From Chlorokybus atmophyticus (lineage: Eukaryota > Streptophyta > Chlorokybophyceae > Chlorokybales > Chlorokybaceae): a DNA stretch of 64,000 nt. The DNA lies in contig RHPI01000772.1 in the NCBI GenBank assembly GCA_009103225.1, forward strand, positions 635,457-699,456, given 5' to 3'. The notes beneath the pieces are model-generated. The model saw only the letters and a list, made by a program, of their open reading frames with translations. It was not told where the DNA came from and searched no databases. Position numbers and translations under genes: made by a program. Positions 12,143 through 29,399 of the stretch are shown in pieces; within the stretch, counting starts at the first letter, position 1, and the number at the start of each line of letters is the position of its first letter.

Positions 12143-13716
12143 TTTAAGCTGATAAGAAAAAGAAGTTCCAAACATCATATGATAGAACGTCACACACGAC
12201 CAGCGGTTAGCACATGATTGTTGTGCAGTCAATGATCATGTGCAAACCTGCCTGTCATTGCTTCCTATCCATAAAGTTACACTACTATCATACGAAACAC
12301 ATGCACAACAGTACGTCATATATCATGTACACCACGTAGTACACTACGCTCAACACGTGCACCGCTGTCACTGCAGTCCCTCCCCTACAACATTGCACTG
12401 AACTCTCCATTCACAACTTACACATGTTGACAACTACTAGTCATGACTGCAGTCGCACCCAAACACAACTCCAAGAAAATTACAGCAAACTACCCACAAG
12501 GTCATGTTAATTGCTTCACTTTGCATGAATACTCAGTGTTACCCATTGTTGCGAATGAATGCTTCTCCAGCATACAAATGCGTCGACGAGTATCATCCGT
12601 GTACATCGCCTTTAGCTCGGCAATGCTTTGCTCAATTATGAGCATGTCCATATAGACACCTCGTTCCAATTTGATGGCATCCGCCTGCAACTTGTGCATG
12701 TTGAAGTATGAGTAAACACCATGTATTTATGGAAGTTTAACACTTTTTGTGCCGAAGATTGTATGCTAACAAGAAACATGTTGCATGTGATAAACTTAAC
12801 AAGCATGCATGCTACTATATGCAGTAGTAAACGTGTACGGTTTCACAATGCATGTGGTATGCTTGCTTATCAGGTACAGATTGGGCACAGCTTCGACAGT
12901 CGTCGCGACAATGGAAGACGCGCTGCATACGAGCAACATCGTTGGCGCCATCGTGAGCAGGAGTGGTTGGACTAGAGTAAGAGAACAACATCAACTACTT
13001 CTATCGGCCACCTGCTGTTGCGGAGTCGGCCCTGCATACAACACCACCGTTACTACAAGCGCCGCCCGACGCATTACTACTTTGTACATAACACTCGTAT
13101 GCCTATTAACTTAATGCATGTTTTCCCATAACTATGCACATTGTCAAGGAATGCTCTACTAGAACAATTTGGTGTGGTTTTTGGAGCACTACATTCATTG
13201 TAGCGTGTTGTTGAAGCTTATGATCCTGAGCTTTTATACGTTCAACATGTGCTGATACAAGATTAAATGTAACATCACATGTTTAACTTGACGTATGGTA
13301 AAGTTACCGGCCACCTCGCTGTTAAGATCACATGTATACCCTGCCTACTATACATGTACAACCGTTTTACTACTGTTGCTGACTTAATTGTTAAATAATT
13401 TTAAAAATAGTCATATATGAGTATTACAAGCGTAATTGGATTACACTTGATGTACTGATCATAGACCTGGGTCATTCCATGGGTTTAGACCTGGACAGCC
13501 TGTTACTTCCGCTCGGGAAGGGAAGCTTTCCAAAAATAACAGAAGTTTAACGCTTTTATATGCTTATATATGTTGGGCTTCCGGAAGTGTCTTACATGAC
13601 CATAACAGCACGGAGGTTTACGACAATGTGTCCTATAAGCAATTAACATGTATATTATACCTTGATATCATGTTGATAAGCCTATTATGTGATCACTATT
13701 AGCATATACATCATCT

Positions 13717-14050
<334 letters not shown>

Positions 14051-14763
14051 TTGTATGATAATGACAGTATCAATAGAACTTGATGATATCAAGCTTGAAA
14101 CCTTTCGTTGATAGCCCACCAAGGCTTCCGTTAACGAAAACTTCGGTAGGCTGACGGAAGGGAAAGACTGGTTGTGAGCGCTTTCCGGAACATTCCGGAA
14201 GCTTCTGTAAGGGAAGTTGACTTCCGTCCGGGGAAGGGCACAGGTCTAACTGATCATGACCGTAGGTCATCCCTAACCCATAAAATATGACCTCATAAGC
14301 CTTCATAATGAATGCGTTACGCCATTAACGTGCATGTGCATGTCATGACTTCAATGTCAGGCACCACTACAAACACGGCACTCAATGCAAGAATGGATGA
14401 TGTATTGAGCACGAAAGTCACCGCTAGCGCGCGATGCGGTTGCAATTATGAAAAGGAGACTTCAACTAGGTAGAAAAGGGGGAACAAGAGACGTTGGCCA
14501 CAATAAAAGGCTGAACCTGTTGTTGTCGGCGCCGTGATTCTACAACCAACACAATAATACATGACTTGCTGCATCGCCGCAGCTCATAGATGGGCTGCCA
14601 AAACAAATGCAATGGCACACTTTGGCATACGTGGTTGCTTATAGGTATTATACGTATACGTATTGTTAAGGTCACGATGCTTTGTCGATATCATGTTGCG
14701 TCGCAGCCATGCGATTGAGCGACCATTTATTGACAACTTAAGCTTAGTAGAGCATGTTGCTCA

Positions 14764-14992
14764 ACATGTGGTTGGCCGTTCATCATGGATGGCTACATAT
14801 TCTCAAGTAATAGAAAAACTATCCCGCATGCACTTCGTCGTGATCATTGGTGATTGAATGATGGTTTATATTGCTCAGTCGTCATGTGGTTGGTCGTTCA
14901 TCATGGATGGCTACATACTCTCAAGTAATAGTAAAACTATCCCGCATGCACTCCGTCATAATCAATTATGGTCTATATTGCTCAGTCGTCAT
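14764..14992. repeat. Tandem duplication, unit about 110-120 bp
   Basis: Two adjacent units begin with CATGTGGTTGG and continue through GTTCATCATGGATGGCTACA, ACTATCCCGCATGCACT and TATTGCTCAGTCGTCAT. They differ by scattered substitutions and a short indel. Confidence 0.85.
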
Positions 14993-16128
14993 CTGAGTCA
15001 ATAAAATTCGTCCATAGCTATAAGCCATTTTGCGACATAGCACGCTTGCTAGCCACAATTCATTTGATACATCATGTATATTCGTATCGCTATATACGTT
15101 TGCTGGCACAGCTGCTATTGTTTCAAAGTTGCAGTCATCATGTTATGTGTGTCGATATATGGTAACTAATATATATTATATATAAGCTAATTACTATTTG
15201 TCAAGTCTTGACCCAGGGTCTAAACTTAAGGAGTGATTATGCCATAGTCTTAACCCGAGATTCCGACATTGGCATCATCATGTATCATAGGTGACACGGA
15301 CCAATCATTCATTTATTCGAGCTAAAAGTAAGCACTTAAAAAGCGGACAATCTGTGCTTGTCGGCGCTTGGCGAATCAGATGATTGAATGATGCATTCAC
15401 CCCACCACTTCAAAGGGGTTATGACGGCGATTAATACGATGCAAAATGCGCTTTGCCAAACCATATTAGATTGCATGCTGTAGCAAAGTTGTAGCCCGAT
15501 GTTTGTCATAAGATTTGCAACTTTTTGTCATATGTGAAGGGATTGACCCGATTAAGAGACAATTATTTGTAAAACACCACAATTTTAACTATGGTTACTT
15601 GTTTGTGACGAGACAACAACCACGGCGTTATGGAGTCTACTATAACGGAATGTATGTCACTCGGTTTCAAGCTAACCCAGTTCAGTGCAGCAGGCCGCGC
15701 AAATACCATGTGTAAAGTTGTCATCTGTTAAAGCTATTCCTAATTAGTTAAAGACAGTCATTACATAAGGCTTATATAGCTTGTTTGGCCGTCAATGGGC
15801 ATTGCAAATAGGTTAAAAATTATTACATAGTTTATATTATATATAGCTATATATTATATATAGCTATATATATATTACCTATTATTGAATGAGATGGCTT
15901 TCTGTATATCGGTAGTTTTACGCTTGTTATGCATGACCCTAACCTTGCAATTCTTTGAGAGCAAATATAAAAACTTAATAACTCTTCTTTGACTCCATTA
16001 AATCGATAAACACTTGTGCATAATGCATCAAACATCAATTGCAACACGACTCATTAACCAAGGCGCTACCTACACGTGTAAACGGCGGAGTTTTCACGTG
16101 TCGCTAATAAGGCGCATGTCGTTAATAT

Positions 16129-16188
16129 TACTGAATGCCTAAGGAAATGACCCGAATTAATTCGGGTCATTTCCTTAGGCATTCAGTA
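16129..16188. repeat. Perfect 60-bp palindrome
   Basis: Bases 16129-16158 (beginning TACTGAATGCCTAAGG) are exactly complemented by 16159-16188 with no spacer; the centre is AATT/AATT. I see no clear target-site duplication next to it. Confidence 0.95.
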
Positions 16189-17886
16189 GCAAGAATCTGG
16201 TTGCAACAAAACCCACCACAAACCACTCTTTAGTGTTAATTTTAAAGTTTTAAAGTAAAATCGTGTCAGAGCGCACTTTGAATGCATTTGGCGGGTCGAT
16301 ACTTCATTGATCAAGCGAAGAGTTTATGATTGAATGCGTCCCGTTAATGGTTGCTAAGCTCAACTTTCAAGCTATTATACTTTTTGCATAAGATTCATCG
16401 CTTGTAGACATCACAAGTTGTAAAGGTGTTCAGTTTTAAGCATCATGCCAGTGTCCGCTTCAACCTACAATTGCCTAATAACCAACGCTTAACCGCATTG
16501 TGCCGCTATGCACTGTCTTGTACATCACGTCGAACGGACAAACGTACATGCACGCACCCATTGGCACTAGCACTGGATGTGGCCACGGCCACGATGCTAA
16601 CTATTGGTGTTAATAAGGGACCGCTGCATGTTATATGCGCAATTGTACATATAATCACTTGCAATTGTAACATGTCCGGATGGATGTTTGCGCACGCATA
16701 TGCGTGCGCAAATATCAAGCATTGATGCCAATAGCTGCACGTGCTGTATGACCGTAATTGCATGCTACACTGCAGGCAGTGCACACCATTACGCTATAAT
16801 CAGAATTTGCAATGTCAAGCCACATGCTTTTCTCCAGTTTAAAATACATGTGTGTGCTTTACTGACGTACGTCAATACTTATGAGCTTCTTGCCCACGAT
16901 AGGATGACGCACTTAGCCGTTACTCCACACATGAGCTGTCACTATTAAATGGCCGCACTAGCGATCTCACAGCGATCGCTTCGAGAAATAGGTGTTTGGT
17001 ATTGTAAGGCAAATATGACATCATAATCAGTTCGCTTAGATGGTAATGTGACATGAGAGACACCTTGAATAGTATATTTGAGGAAATAGACGAGTTAGTT
17101 GGCTATTTAATCATTTACTGTGGAGTGATTGAGAGATGTCTCGAGATGTGCCGCATCGGGCAACATTAACAAGGTGACTTGCAGAACTCACACTTGCAAA
17201 GGTACACCGGAAACTATCCTCAATGCTAGCGAGTAGTTTGTATTCACAGAAGACGGGGTATTAAACCACGTTTCCATAACTATACGCCTCATGCATGCTG
17301 TACGGCTTGAAAAAGGAGTTGGGCAGCAGGTAGTAGAAGTTGCGCTAACAAGGCCAACAAAAATTGTGACAGTGGTGTGCTTTTTGCGCGCATGACTGTG
17401 CGTACCGGAGTGTTTGTGTGCGTGCTTGCCAGGCCTTGGGGCAAGTACCGATACACGATGTTATGCATGGGTGTCTTATGTCTGTGTAATTCAACATGCT
17501 CACATGGGTGCTTCTTTTGCAATAGGCGCTACGTGCTAGCACAGCTGAGCGCCGGCAACAAAATTGTCTTGCAAGAGGAGGTTAATAGCATTCTAGATGA
17601 TCTATTTGAATTAATACTCACAAGCGCAGCACACTTATGCCTTTGCTTTGCCTTTCGGTTTGGCATGCTGTGGAGCTGCGTGTCAGCTTCTACAGCACAT
17701 TATAGAGCGCGAATATGTGTGAGCCCCTGCATTGCCAACAGTGTGGCTGATTGACATATTGTAACGCCATACCAGAGAGGTTCTCTGCTTGCGTTTGCAA
17801 AATGTCTTCTGCTCTTGATGTCCAACCAGCTGAGGTGGTCTCGAATGCTGGAATGTTATATGAGGTTATGCTGCATCCAGCGCATG

Positions 17887-18865
17887 TGTAATGATACCAC
17901 TCACTTACTTTCTGTACGGCTTGGCAAACTTATGCACAAGCACAAGGACTTACTTTCGGAAGCCCGACCAGCAACACACGGTGCAGTACCTTGAAGGGAA
18001 GTCACAGCACCGCACCAAGGAAGGAGAGGATGCCACCAACCTCTCTACTCAGCTCCCACACACATGCACACTCAAGCACACCCCACACACATGTGCAGAG
18101 CTGCCACAAGCATCACACCCCCACATGGGATGAGAGGGAGAGCCCCTTGAACAACTAAACTAGGAACCCCACACACTAGAGTCGGGTATGCACATGATGA
18201 GCCCCTTGAACACTTGTTGAGGCCGTTCATACACCCCCTCTTTGCTGCTCTCCAACCTAGAACATCCAAGTCCAAGGCTACTTGCCTTGTCATGGCTGCG
18301 TTGACCACAACTCATGTCTAGGGCTGCCACATCAGCCCTTGGACCTCTTGTTTAATGTCCAAGACTGATCACACATCAGCCTCGGACATTGTGAACGTCC
18401 TTGGCTGGTCACATCAGCCTTGGACATCACAAACATCACCCTTGGGCAATGTGAACGTCCTTGGCTGGTCATATCAGCCTAGGACATCACACACATGCAT
18501 ACATATGTGCGCATATGCACACATATGCGCATGCATGCATACACACGCATACATCTAGTACGTACCTCATGTCCTCACATATGCACTCATATGCGGACAT
18601 ATGCACATGCAAACATATGCACACACATGCGGACACATGGCTCACGTGGCCATGTCTTAATGGTACCGACCAGCTCTGTGCGTTCTGATATGCAATACCT
18701 TGTGTAGTTTATCTCACTCAAGGCCTCATAGGCTCAAGAGCAGACCACGTCAGAGCCACCCCACAGGCACTACACATGCTTATGACATGGAAAACGCACC
18801 CGGTCTCATCTTACTTATATAAGTAAGGAACAGAGAATGACTTAGCCAGCATTATATGTGTGACA
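17887..18865. mobile_element. Solo LTR, copy 1 (979 bp)
   Basis: The element starts TGTAATGATACC and ends GTGTGACA, so it has TGT…ACA ends as retroviral-type LTRs do. It is flanked by identical 5-bp sequences GCATG (17882-17886 and 18866-18870), a normal LTR-retrotransposon target-site duplication. A second copy at 39502 is highly similar over its whole length. A TTATATAA box near the 3' end (about 18815) could be the LTR promoter TATA. Inside are repeated GAACGTCCTTGGCTGGTC blocks and ACATATGC-type repeats. There is no internal gag-pol sequence, so this is a solo LTR. The orientation of the parent element is not determinable. Confidence 0.9.
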
Positions 18866-18870
18866 GCATG

Positions 18871-19320
18871 TGCTCCGCTTCACACAAGTCTTTGGCAAAT
18901 CCACCAATGCACCTTATGCTGAAACTTGCGACGGCACATATGACCACCCTATGGCTGAGCCCGCAAGGCTTGACTCTCCAAGAAGTGTTCATGGATAAGA
19001 TTGCGAACTGCCCATATAGGCAATTCGCAACCTTAGACATCTTTGTGTTACATGTTACAGCTGTCCCTCATGCACAAATAACAAATTGCACAATGCAGAG
19101 CAACTTGTTGTCATGTGAAGCCTGAGCTAAGATTTGAGCAGTCACACAACATCTACACAATGCCATTGTAAACCAATTGCTTGATATACAACAGTAAGCT
19201 CAGCCTACAGCCAACAGAGATACTAGCATGACTGCATGTGTACAATACAACCATGTGCAGAACTGTATTGCAATGAGTTCTCAAGTGCTGCCGCCATGCA
19301 ACAGCAGAGGTGCTGGCCGC
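18871..19320. other. Spacer, nothing recognised
   Basis: Between the solo LTR and the AP2-like family copy. Only short unsupported frames are present. Confidence 0.5.
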
Positions 19321-23190
<3,870 letters not shown>

Positions 23191-25654
23191 CTATGTGTAA
23201 TGGTCGTTAGCACTGTAAAGCAGAGAACAAATTCATGCCATTGACTTTTCAAGCTCATACGATTTGTCCATCCTGTTCGACAAGTTAGCGGACATAATCA
23301 AGCATAAAGGCATGTTTATGAAACACAAAGAACAAGCATTGCTCCTTAAGCATAATGAGTGCTTGGAAATGAACAAACTCAGCATATTCTTTCCCAGAAG
23401 AGGGGNNNNNNNNNNNNNNNNNNNNNNNNNNNNNNNNNNNNNNNNNNNNNNNNNNNNNNNNNNNNNNNNNNNNNNNNNNNNNNNNNNNNNNNNNNNNNNN
23501 NNNNNNNNNNNNNNNNNNNNNNNNNNNNNNNNNNNNNNNNNNNNNNNNNNNNNNGGGGGGGAGGGGGGGGCTCATGCATTACAACATGTGCATCGCAGTA
23601 TGTCAGAAAGCAAGCGCAGCTGTGCAGTAGGCATGGTAAGAGGATTTGACTTCTAACACGGTGTTGTTGCAACATGTTTGTTGCTGTCAACGACTTCTTT
23701 TGCAGGGCTACGTGTTAGCTATAAGCTGCCACATGCATGTTCAGCTCCACTTAATTAAAATCACTCAACAAAGCGACAAGCAAACAGAAGTGCAAGCTGA
23801 AGATATATATAGCTCTGGTGGCTATTAGCTGTCAGTGTTGTTATAATCCTCCGTTCAAGCACATGTCACCTCCGCACACTCACACACACGCTAACAGTTT
23901 TGAGCTAGTAAGCGCTGGCTCACCTGCAAAGGGGTCGTAGCAAGCTCAACTCGCTAAGCTTTCAGCGGCGTCTCCTCCTGCCCCTCGTCGTCCTCCTCTT
24001 GCACCCGCCCGCTGTCGGGCCTGGCAGGGTCGTGTGCCCCTTCAGGTCGCTCCCAACCGTATTGCCATGATGGGGAATGAGGCCAGCCTCGTGGGCTGTT
24101 GGTTGCGTAGCTGCACAGTGCAAAGGCAAAAAATACCCCCCCGCCTGTACCTACTTGTGGGGGAAACACATGAGAGGCTGACGACAGGTGATACGATGCG
24201 GTGCTGTGCGCTCCGAGTGATGAAATTGCGTTGCTGATAATGCTAACAAGAGCAAGTCGACAAGCCACTACTAGAGGTAGTGCTGCTTATACAGTTCCTT
24301 GAATGAGGTCAAGGTAATTCCACTATTAAGTGAGGTGTACGAATGCGGCATCTTGTGAATACCACACTCTAATGCGGACTACACAACGTGCACCCACACA
24401 ACCACAATCACATCAAGTGACAAGCAATACACGTGTGCATACACTGCCTTCGCTCACATGTAGAGTTGTGTTGGCCGGGGCGGTGAGGTGATGCAGTCAC
24501 ATCAAACCACAACCTTCAGAGAGCAAGTCCCGAGCACTCCGAAGATCAACATCCGCACTTCTCAGTTCCAAGTCTTTCAGTTCTCACTTACATAGTTATC
24601 AGCGTACAGAGACTAAGTTCTAAGCCTTTATAGTCAAGTGGCAACTGTTCATTTCTAAGATAACGGCTAGTTTACGAAATGACCTAGATCAAGCCTAAGT
24701 CAAACTCGTAACTAATCAGCTAGTACAGCTGGTATTAGGTACCTACGACAACTGATGGACAACTGCTTCGTGTCGCGTGGGACTCATGGCGTGTTGCGCG
24801 ATCCAAAGGGACAACTCGTGAACAGAGTTGTCTCAAAAATTACAAATATTTTTCAATCTACAAACAACACAAATTGAAACTCGGTAAGCTACACTATAAT
24901 TAAAAAAATCTATAAATCACACGAGATTGAAAACAACCAAATGTACACCTGTTGTTTTTTATCTTGACATGATTCGTCTGTTATCTAAACAACACGTACT
25001 GCGTGTTGGAAAACCTTTGCCATCGCGACCGTATTATGTTTCATGTTTTTCCCATGATTTTTAAATTACACACTGTATGTGGTGTCAAACATTTCAAAAC
25101 TGCATCATATCCTGTTGGTATACTGTGTGCTCGTGGTTAAATTGAACACTTGCGTATTATGAAGCTTTTTAAACAATGTGATCACAACGTCTTATTTACT
25201 TGAAGCACTTTGATACTTTTGATGGTACACACAATTGATCGTACCGCGTGGTTATACGTAGCTTGTTGACCTTGCGTGTAACACACCAATTGTTATTGTT
25301 TTAACGAGCGGGGCGGTTGATTGGGCTGGGCGGCCGGTATTAAGGCACACGCAAACCTCACCCCCAATGGCATCACATGCGGCACCCGCGACTGCCGGGT
25401 TGCGCGGCCCGCATGCCGCTCATTCGCTAGGCGGCGTTTATCATCTATCAGCCGTTCGCTGCAAGCTGCAAGATATAGATCTCGACCGTTAAAAGCACAT
25501 CCCCACTTAATGCAACCGCTCAAATTATATGCAAATTAATATTAATAATGAGCACAATGTGCACCATGCACATGCCGGCATATTGTTGCATATGGCCCAT
25601 GTGATTTGAGATGTAGCACTTATTTAAGGTGGCAAAACAATATCTCTGATGTGT

Positions 25655-25720
25655 TGCAATATGAAGCACATATGCTACAATATGAAGCACATATGAAGCA
25701 ATATGGTGCGATATGGCTAG
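25655..25720. repeat. Short tandem ATATGAAGCAC repeats
   Basis: Three to four imperfect copies of CAATATGAAGCACATATG-like units in a row. Confidence 0.7.
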
Positions 25721-26461
25721 CAACCTGCAGTTAAGTGTTATAAAGCTTGGTATTCAGCATACGTTCACGCCACGGTACGTGCTGTGATATTTAGTTAGTA
25801 ATACTGAGGTTACAACCATCAAAATATTGCTAACCTGAATCCACAATGGTAAGATTTAATTAAACGAACAAATGCATCGTTAGGCCACCATTTGGTCACG
25901 CATGAAATTGATCAAATGGGATCGCAACGGTGACAACAGCCGTTGCTAAAAAAGGCAGCGAAATGGCCAATCATTGCAGAGATGCGTACAAGATGCTGAA
26001 AACTATCTCAGCGGCAACTGCTTACCAACGGCGACTCAAAATCGCTAGGATTCGGTGCAATTGCAGCAAAGTTAGTGGTTAAAACGGCCATGTTTTTTGC
26101 GGTACAAGGTCGGGGCAGGCCCCATACCCCAAAGACATGCCGCCATTACTCACCCTCGTTCTAACTAATCCACTCTACTATGTAACGCTAATTGATTACA
26201 CGCTATAGTTACTGTGTCATCAAACATGGTCAACAGCCAACTTATAATGCTTGTCACACAATGTGCTAGGGTGATTGTTGCTATTATTCATTGCTGTTGA
26301 CAAGTGGACCTTCACGCAACATTGTCACGCATACGGTAGCGTTATTGTGTGCCGCACGCGGCGTGTTGAGAAAATTTTGCCAACTACAAGCTCGACGCGC
26401 AATGAAACGCTTTCGGCCACTGCAGCAGCAAAGAGAAGAGCTACAATGCTACTCCCCCAAG

Positions 26462-26529
26462 AGCATCGCGGGTTTCGAACGCACGACCGGTAAGGTGCAA
26501 AGCGACGCGCTAACCGACTGAGCTATACA
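26462..26529 (-). repeat. tRNA-like element (possible SINE head or tRNA pseudogene) 1
   Basis: Read on minus it has a D-arm TAGCTCAGTCGGTTAGCGC, then a weak anticodon-like stem, then a T-arm with TTCGAAACCCGCG, i.e. good A-box and B-box internal promoter sequences. The acceptor arms do not pair and the anticodon arm would need a 9-nt loop. It is therefore unlikely to be a working tRNA. Confidence 0.55.
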
Positions 26530-27187
26530 AGCAAAACGTTTGCAACACAATTCTTATAAGGTTATGGCTTTATTACGCTACCGAAGCAAATACCGTTCAT
26601 CCCCAAAAGTTGGGCCGAGTGCTGTGCGCCAAGAAAAGGCGCCCGGGAGACTCTGACGGTGTAAATACGGTACTAAAAGCATTACCGGTACACATGGAAC
26701 GGAAAACGGCAATCATTAGTCTAATCTAACGTGCACTATATAGAGCGTATATATATACATTATATATATATGGAAATATATATGTATATATATTAATACC
26801 ATACATATTGATACCATACATAGTGATGTATGGGTGTATGTGGATATGTATATACACATGCATTGATATCTGCATTTTTGTTAATACACATGCGATTGAC
26901 ATCTACGAGAACATTATGCTCTTAGAGCGCCAATAACATTTACCCCGCTATGAGCATAAGACGGCGAAGGAGAAACAGCATGCTCTTCGCGGGGGTAGAC
27001 TGTTGGCCTACCTAGCAACCACTGGCTACAAATCGCAATACATCAACACAAGTATCACTTTCGGCCGTCAGCACGCCATTTTGCCATGAGTATAGGCATA
27101 GGCCCTGTGCTTGTATGCGGCTGTTGTCTGTGCTTGTGCGCAGTGGTTGAGAATATATTTTATATAGGAGCTATAAGTTATTGAATG

Positions 27188-27262
27188 AGCTCTGTGGCCT
27201 AGTCGATAGCACGCTGGTCTCTAACCCACCGGTCATGCATTCGAAACCCGCGGTACTACAGT
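27188..27262 (+). repeat. tRNA-like element 2, related to element 1
   Basis: It contains TGTGGCCTAGTCGATAGCACG as the D-arm region, a CTGGT/ACCGG stem with a 9-nt loop, and TCATGCATTCGAAACCCGCG as the T-arm. The 3' half is nearly the same as element 1 (ACCGGTC-TGC-TTCGAAACCCGCG). The acceptor stem does not pair. Confidence 0.55.
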
Positions 27263-29399
27263 GGTAGCCTTTGTCATAAAATGGCCGGAAGCGGCTCATT
27301 GCGCGCCAAGCTAGCAGTTGGCAAAATTTTTCTAACACGTCGTCAAGTGGTGCAACGCTTGAATAATCAGAAAGGAAAACCCTGGAACCACCGTGTACTT
27401 GAGATATACTTGGGGTATGAAATTATAAATATATGCGCTTGTAAATAGCACAACACTTCCATAAGCTGTATCATACTATCAACGCGCGCATCCGCAACTG
27501 ACAACATTAAGTTGTGCGTGTTGGCCAACGTTTACCAACAATGACGACAACCACATGTTTTACGTCAGCATTGTAACATGCAAATTACAAGCAACAAAGG
27601 CTTCGTGTTGGCAAACATTTGACAACATTGTAAATGCACCATCCGCGATGTAATGTGATGATCATGCCAATAACTTGGCGTAGTTGGCAAAGTGTTGACA
27701 ACCGCTTGCCCCTCGAGATGGCAAACGTTTTTCAACAAGGTGGCAATTGTTGTCTGCAAACACAGAAATCAAACGCCTTCTGTAAACAACTGCTTCGTCC
27801 ATGAGTTGTCCCCCCGGATCGTGCGACACGCCTCATGCTGGTAGCCGGGGTCGATGTCTGGCTGTAGGCATGGCTGATCATGAGGGTTACTGATGCTCCT
27901 AGCACGTGAATGATGCATGGCTGTAGGCATTAACGAGGAAGTTGGCCCCTCCTGGATCGCTGGCATGACACCACTGCCACTGTCACCGCCGCCCATGCCT
28001 GCAAGCAGCTGATGTGAGCACAGTGATCCCATTGTGACTGAATGCAAAGACTTGCTTGCACCGTGTTTATGTACTCACTGTGTGCTCACTGCCTGAGCGG
28101 CGGTGGTGGTGGGCAATGGATGAGGAGCAGCAGCTATGCGGATAAAGCTTGCACACAGCTTGGGGTGGGACGGGTGAGCAGCAAAAGCGCTGTGGCTTTG
28201 CGCTTGACAATACACAGGTTAGACCGTATGTGACACAGGCGAGTAAGTATTGGACATGGACACCTAGCCACATCCCATATCATGGTTTACAAGCTTCCAC
28301 TTTAGCATCTACTGCTACTATTGGACTACCCAAACCTTCCAACAATGTGTTTGTCGTTGAGTTGCTTGTGTAGACACCTTGCCAGTCTATTGTTGCCAAA
28401 AGCGCTACCACTATTATTGCTGCACACATGCTCTTACCCTGCATTCCGTGTACTATACGCAACAGTTTCACATGATATGGCACAACATGGAGATGCTGTG
28501 TAAATATGCAGCGCGTACATCTCTCCCAACCAGATGATTATGAGAGATCACGCCCCGCACACTATGCACCTTGTCTCCATGTTGTGCCTTTGCGCTATGG
28601 TTGTGGTGAGTGTACTGTGCGGCATGCTGCTAGTCTTGTGTAGCTGGCATGCTATGCCAGCTAAATTGCTGCTTATGCTGGGTGCATGGGTGTTGTTTAA
28701 GGTGCAATTGCGACAATTGTTCTGCTACATGACATGAACACGTCTGTGCATGCAGCACACGTTGATCCCCCCCTGCGCAAAACCTCAACACCTCTATATC
28801 TACACTTGGACTATTTACTCTATAATGTTTTGGCCAGATGTTGATGTCGAACTACAGCGTTTGATGTGACGTTGTGTTCTTTGCTAGCTCAATTCTTAAG
28901 GCACGCAGTGGTTGCGCTGTGTGGTAAAGTGACTTTCTGCTTATAACCGCATTCGGTGTGATGCCAATGGGCCAGGCTGAGGATCTGCAACCCTCAAGCT
29001 CAAAGCGCATGATGTACAGAACTCAAAAAAAAGCACTATACTCTGGTAATGACCACACGAAGGCCACATCCTCACTACGATCATGCTTGCCTTTGTGTGC
29101 ATGAAGGGATCGTTATTTCCTTGCATCTGACAGTGCGCACCAAGTACACCGGCGTTTCTTAAGTCGCTTAGCGTAGCAACTTCCGTGCTTGCTCATGGCC
29201 TCATCAGTAAGACGGGAAGATTAATGTTTGTCACAACAATTTTGCTATGAGAACATGGCAAAATGTTAATGGCAAAGCAGGTCAAGACAACAAGGCACCG
29301 TGTTTACAATGATACACTGCAGCTGCGTGGCGGAAAACCTCCAACGAGCCTGATTGGGAGGGCCACAGGTGAGGGTAGTACCACTCGCACAAATTGCAA

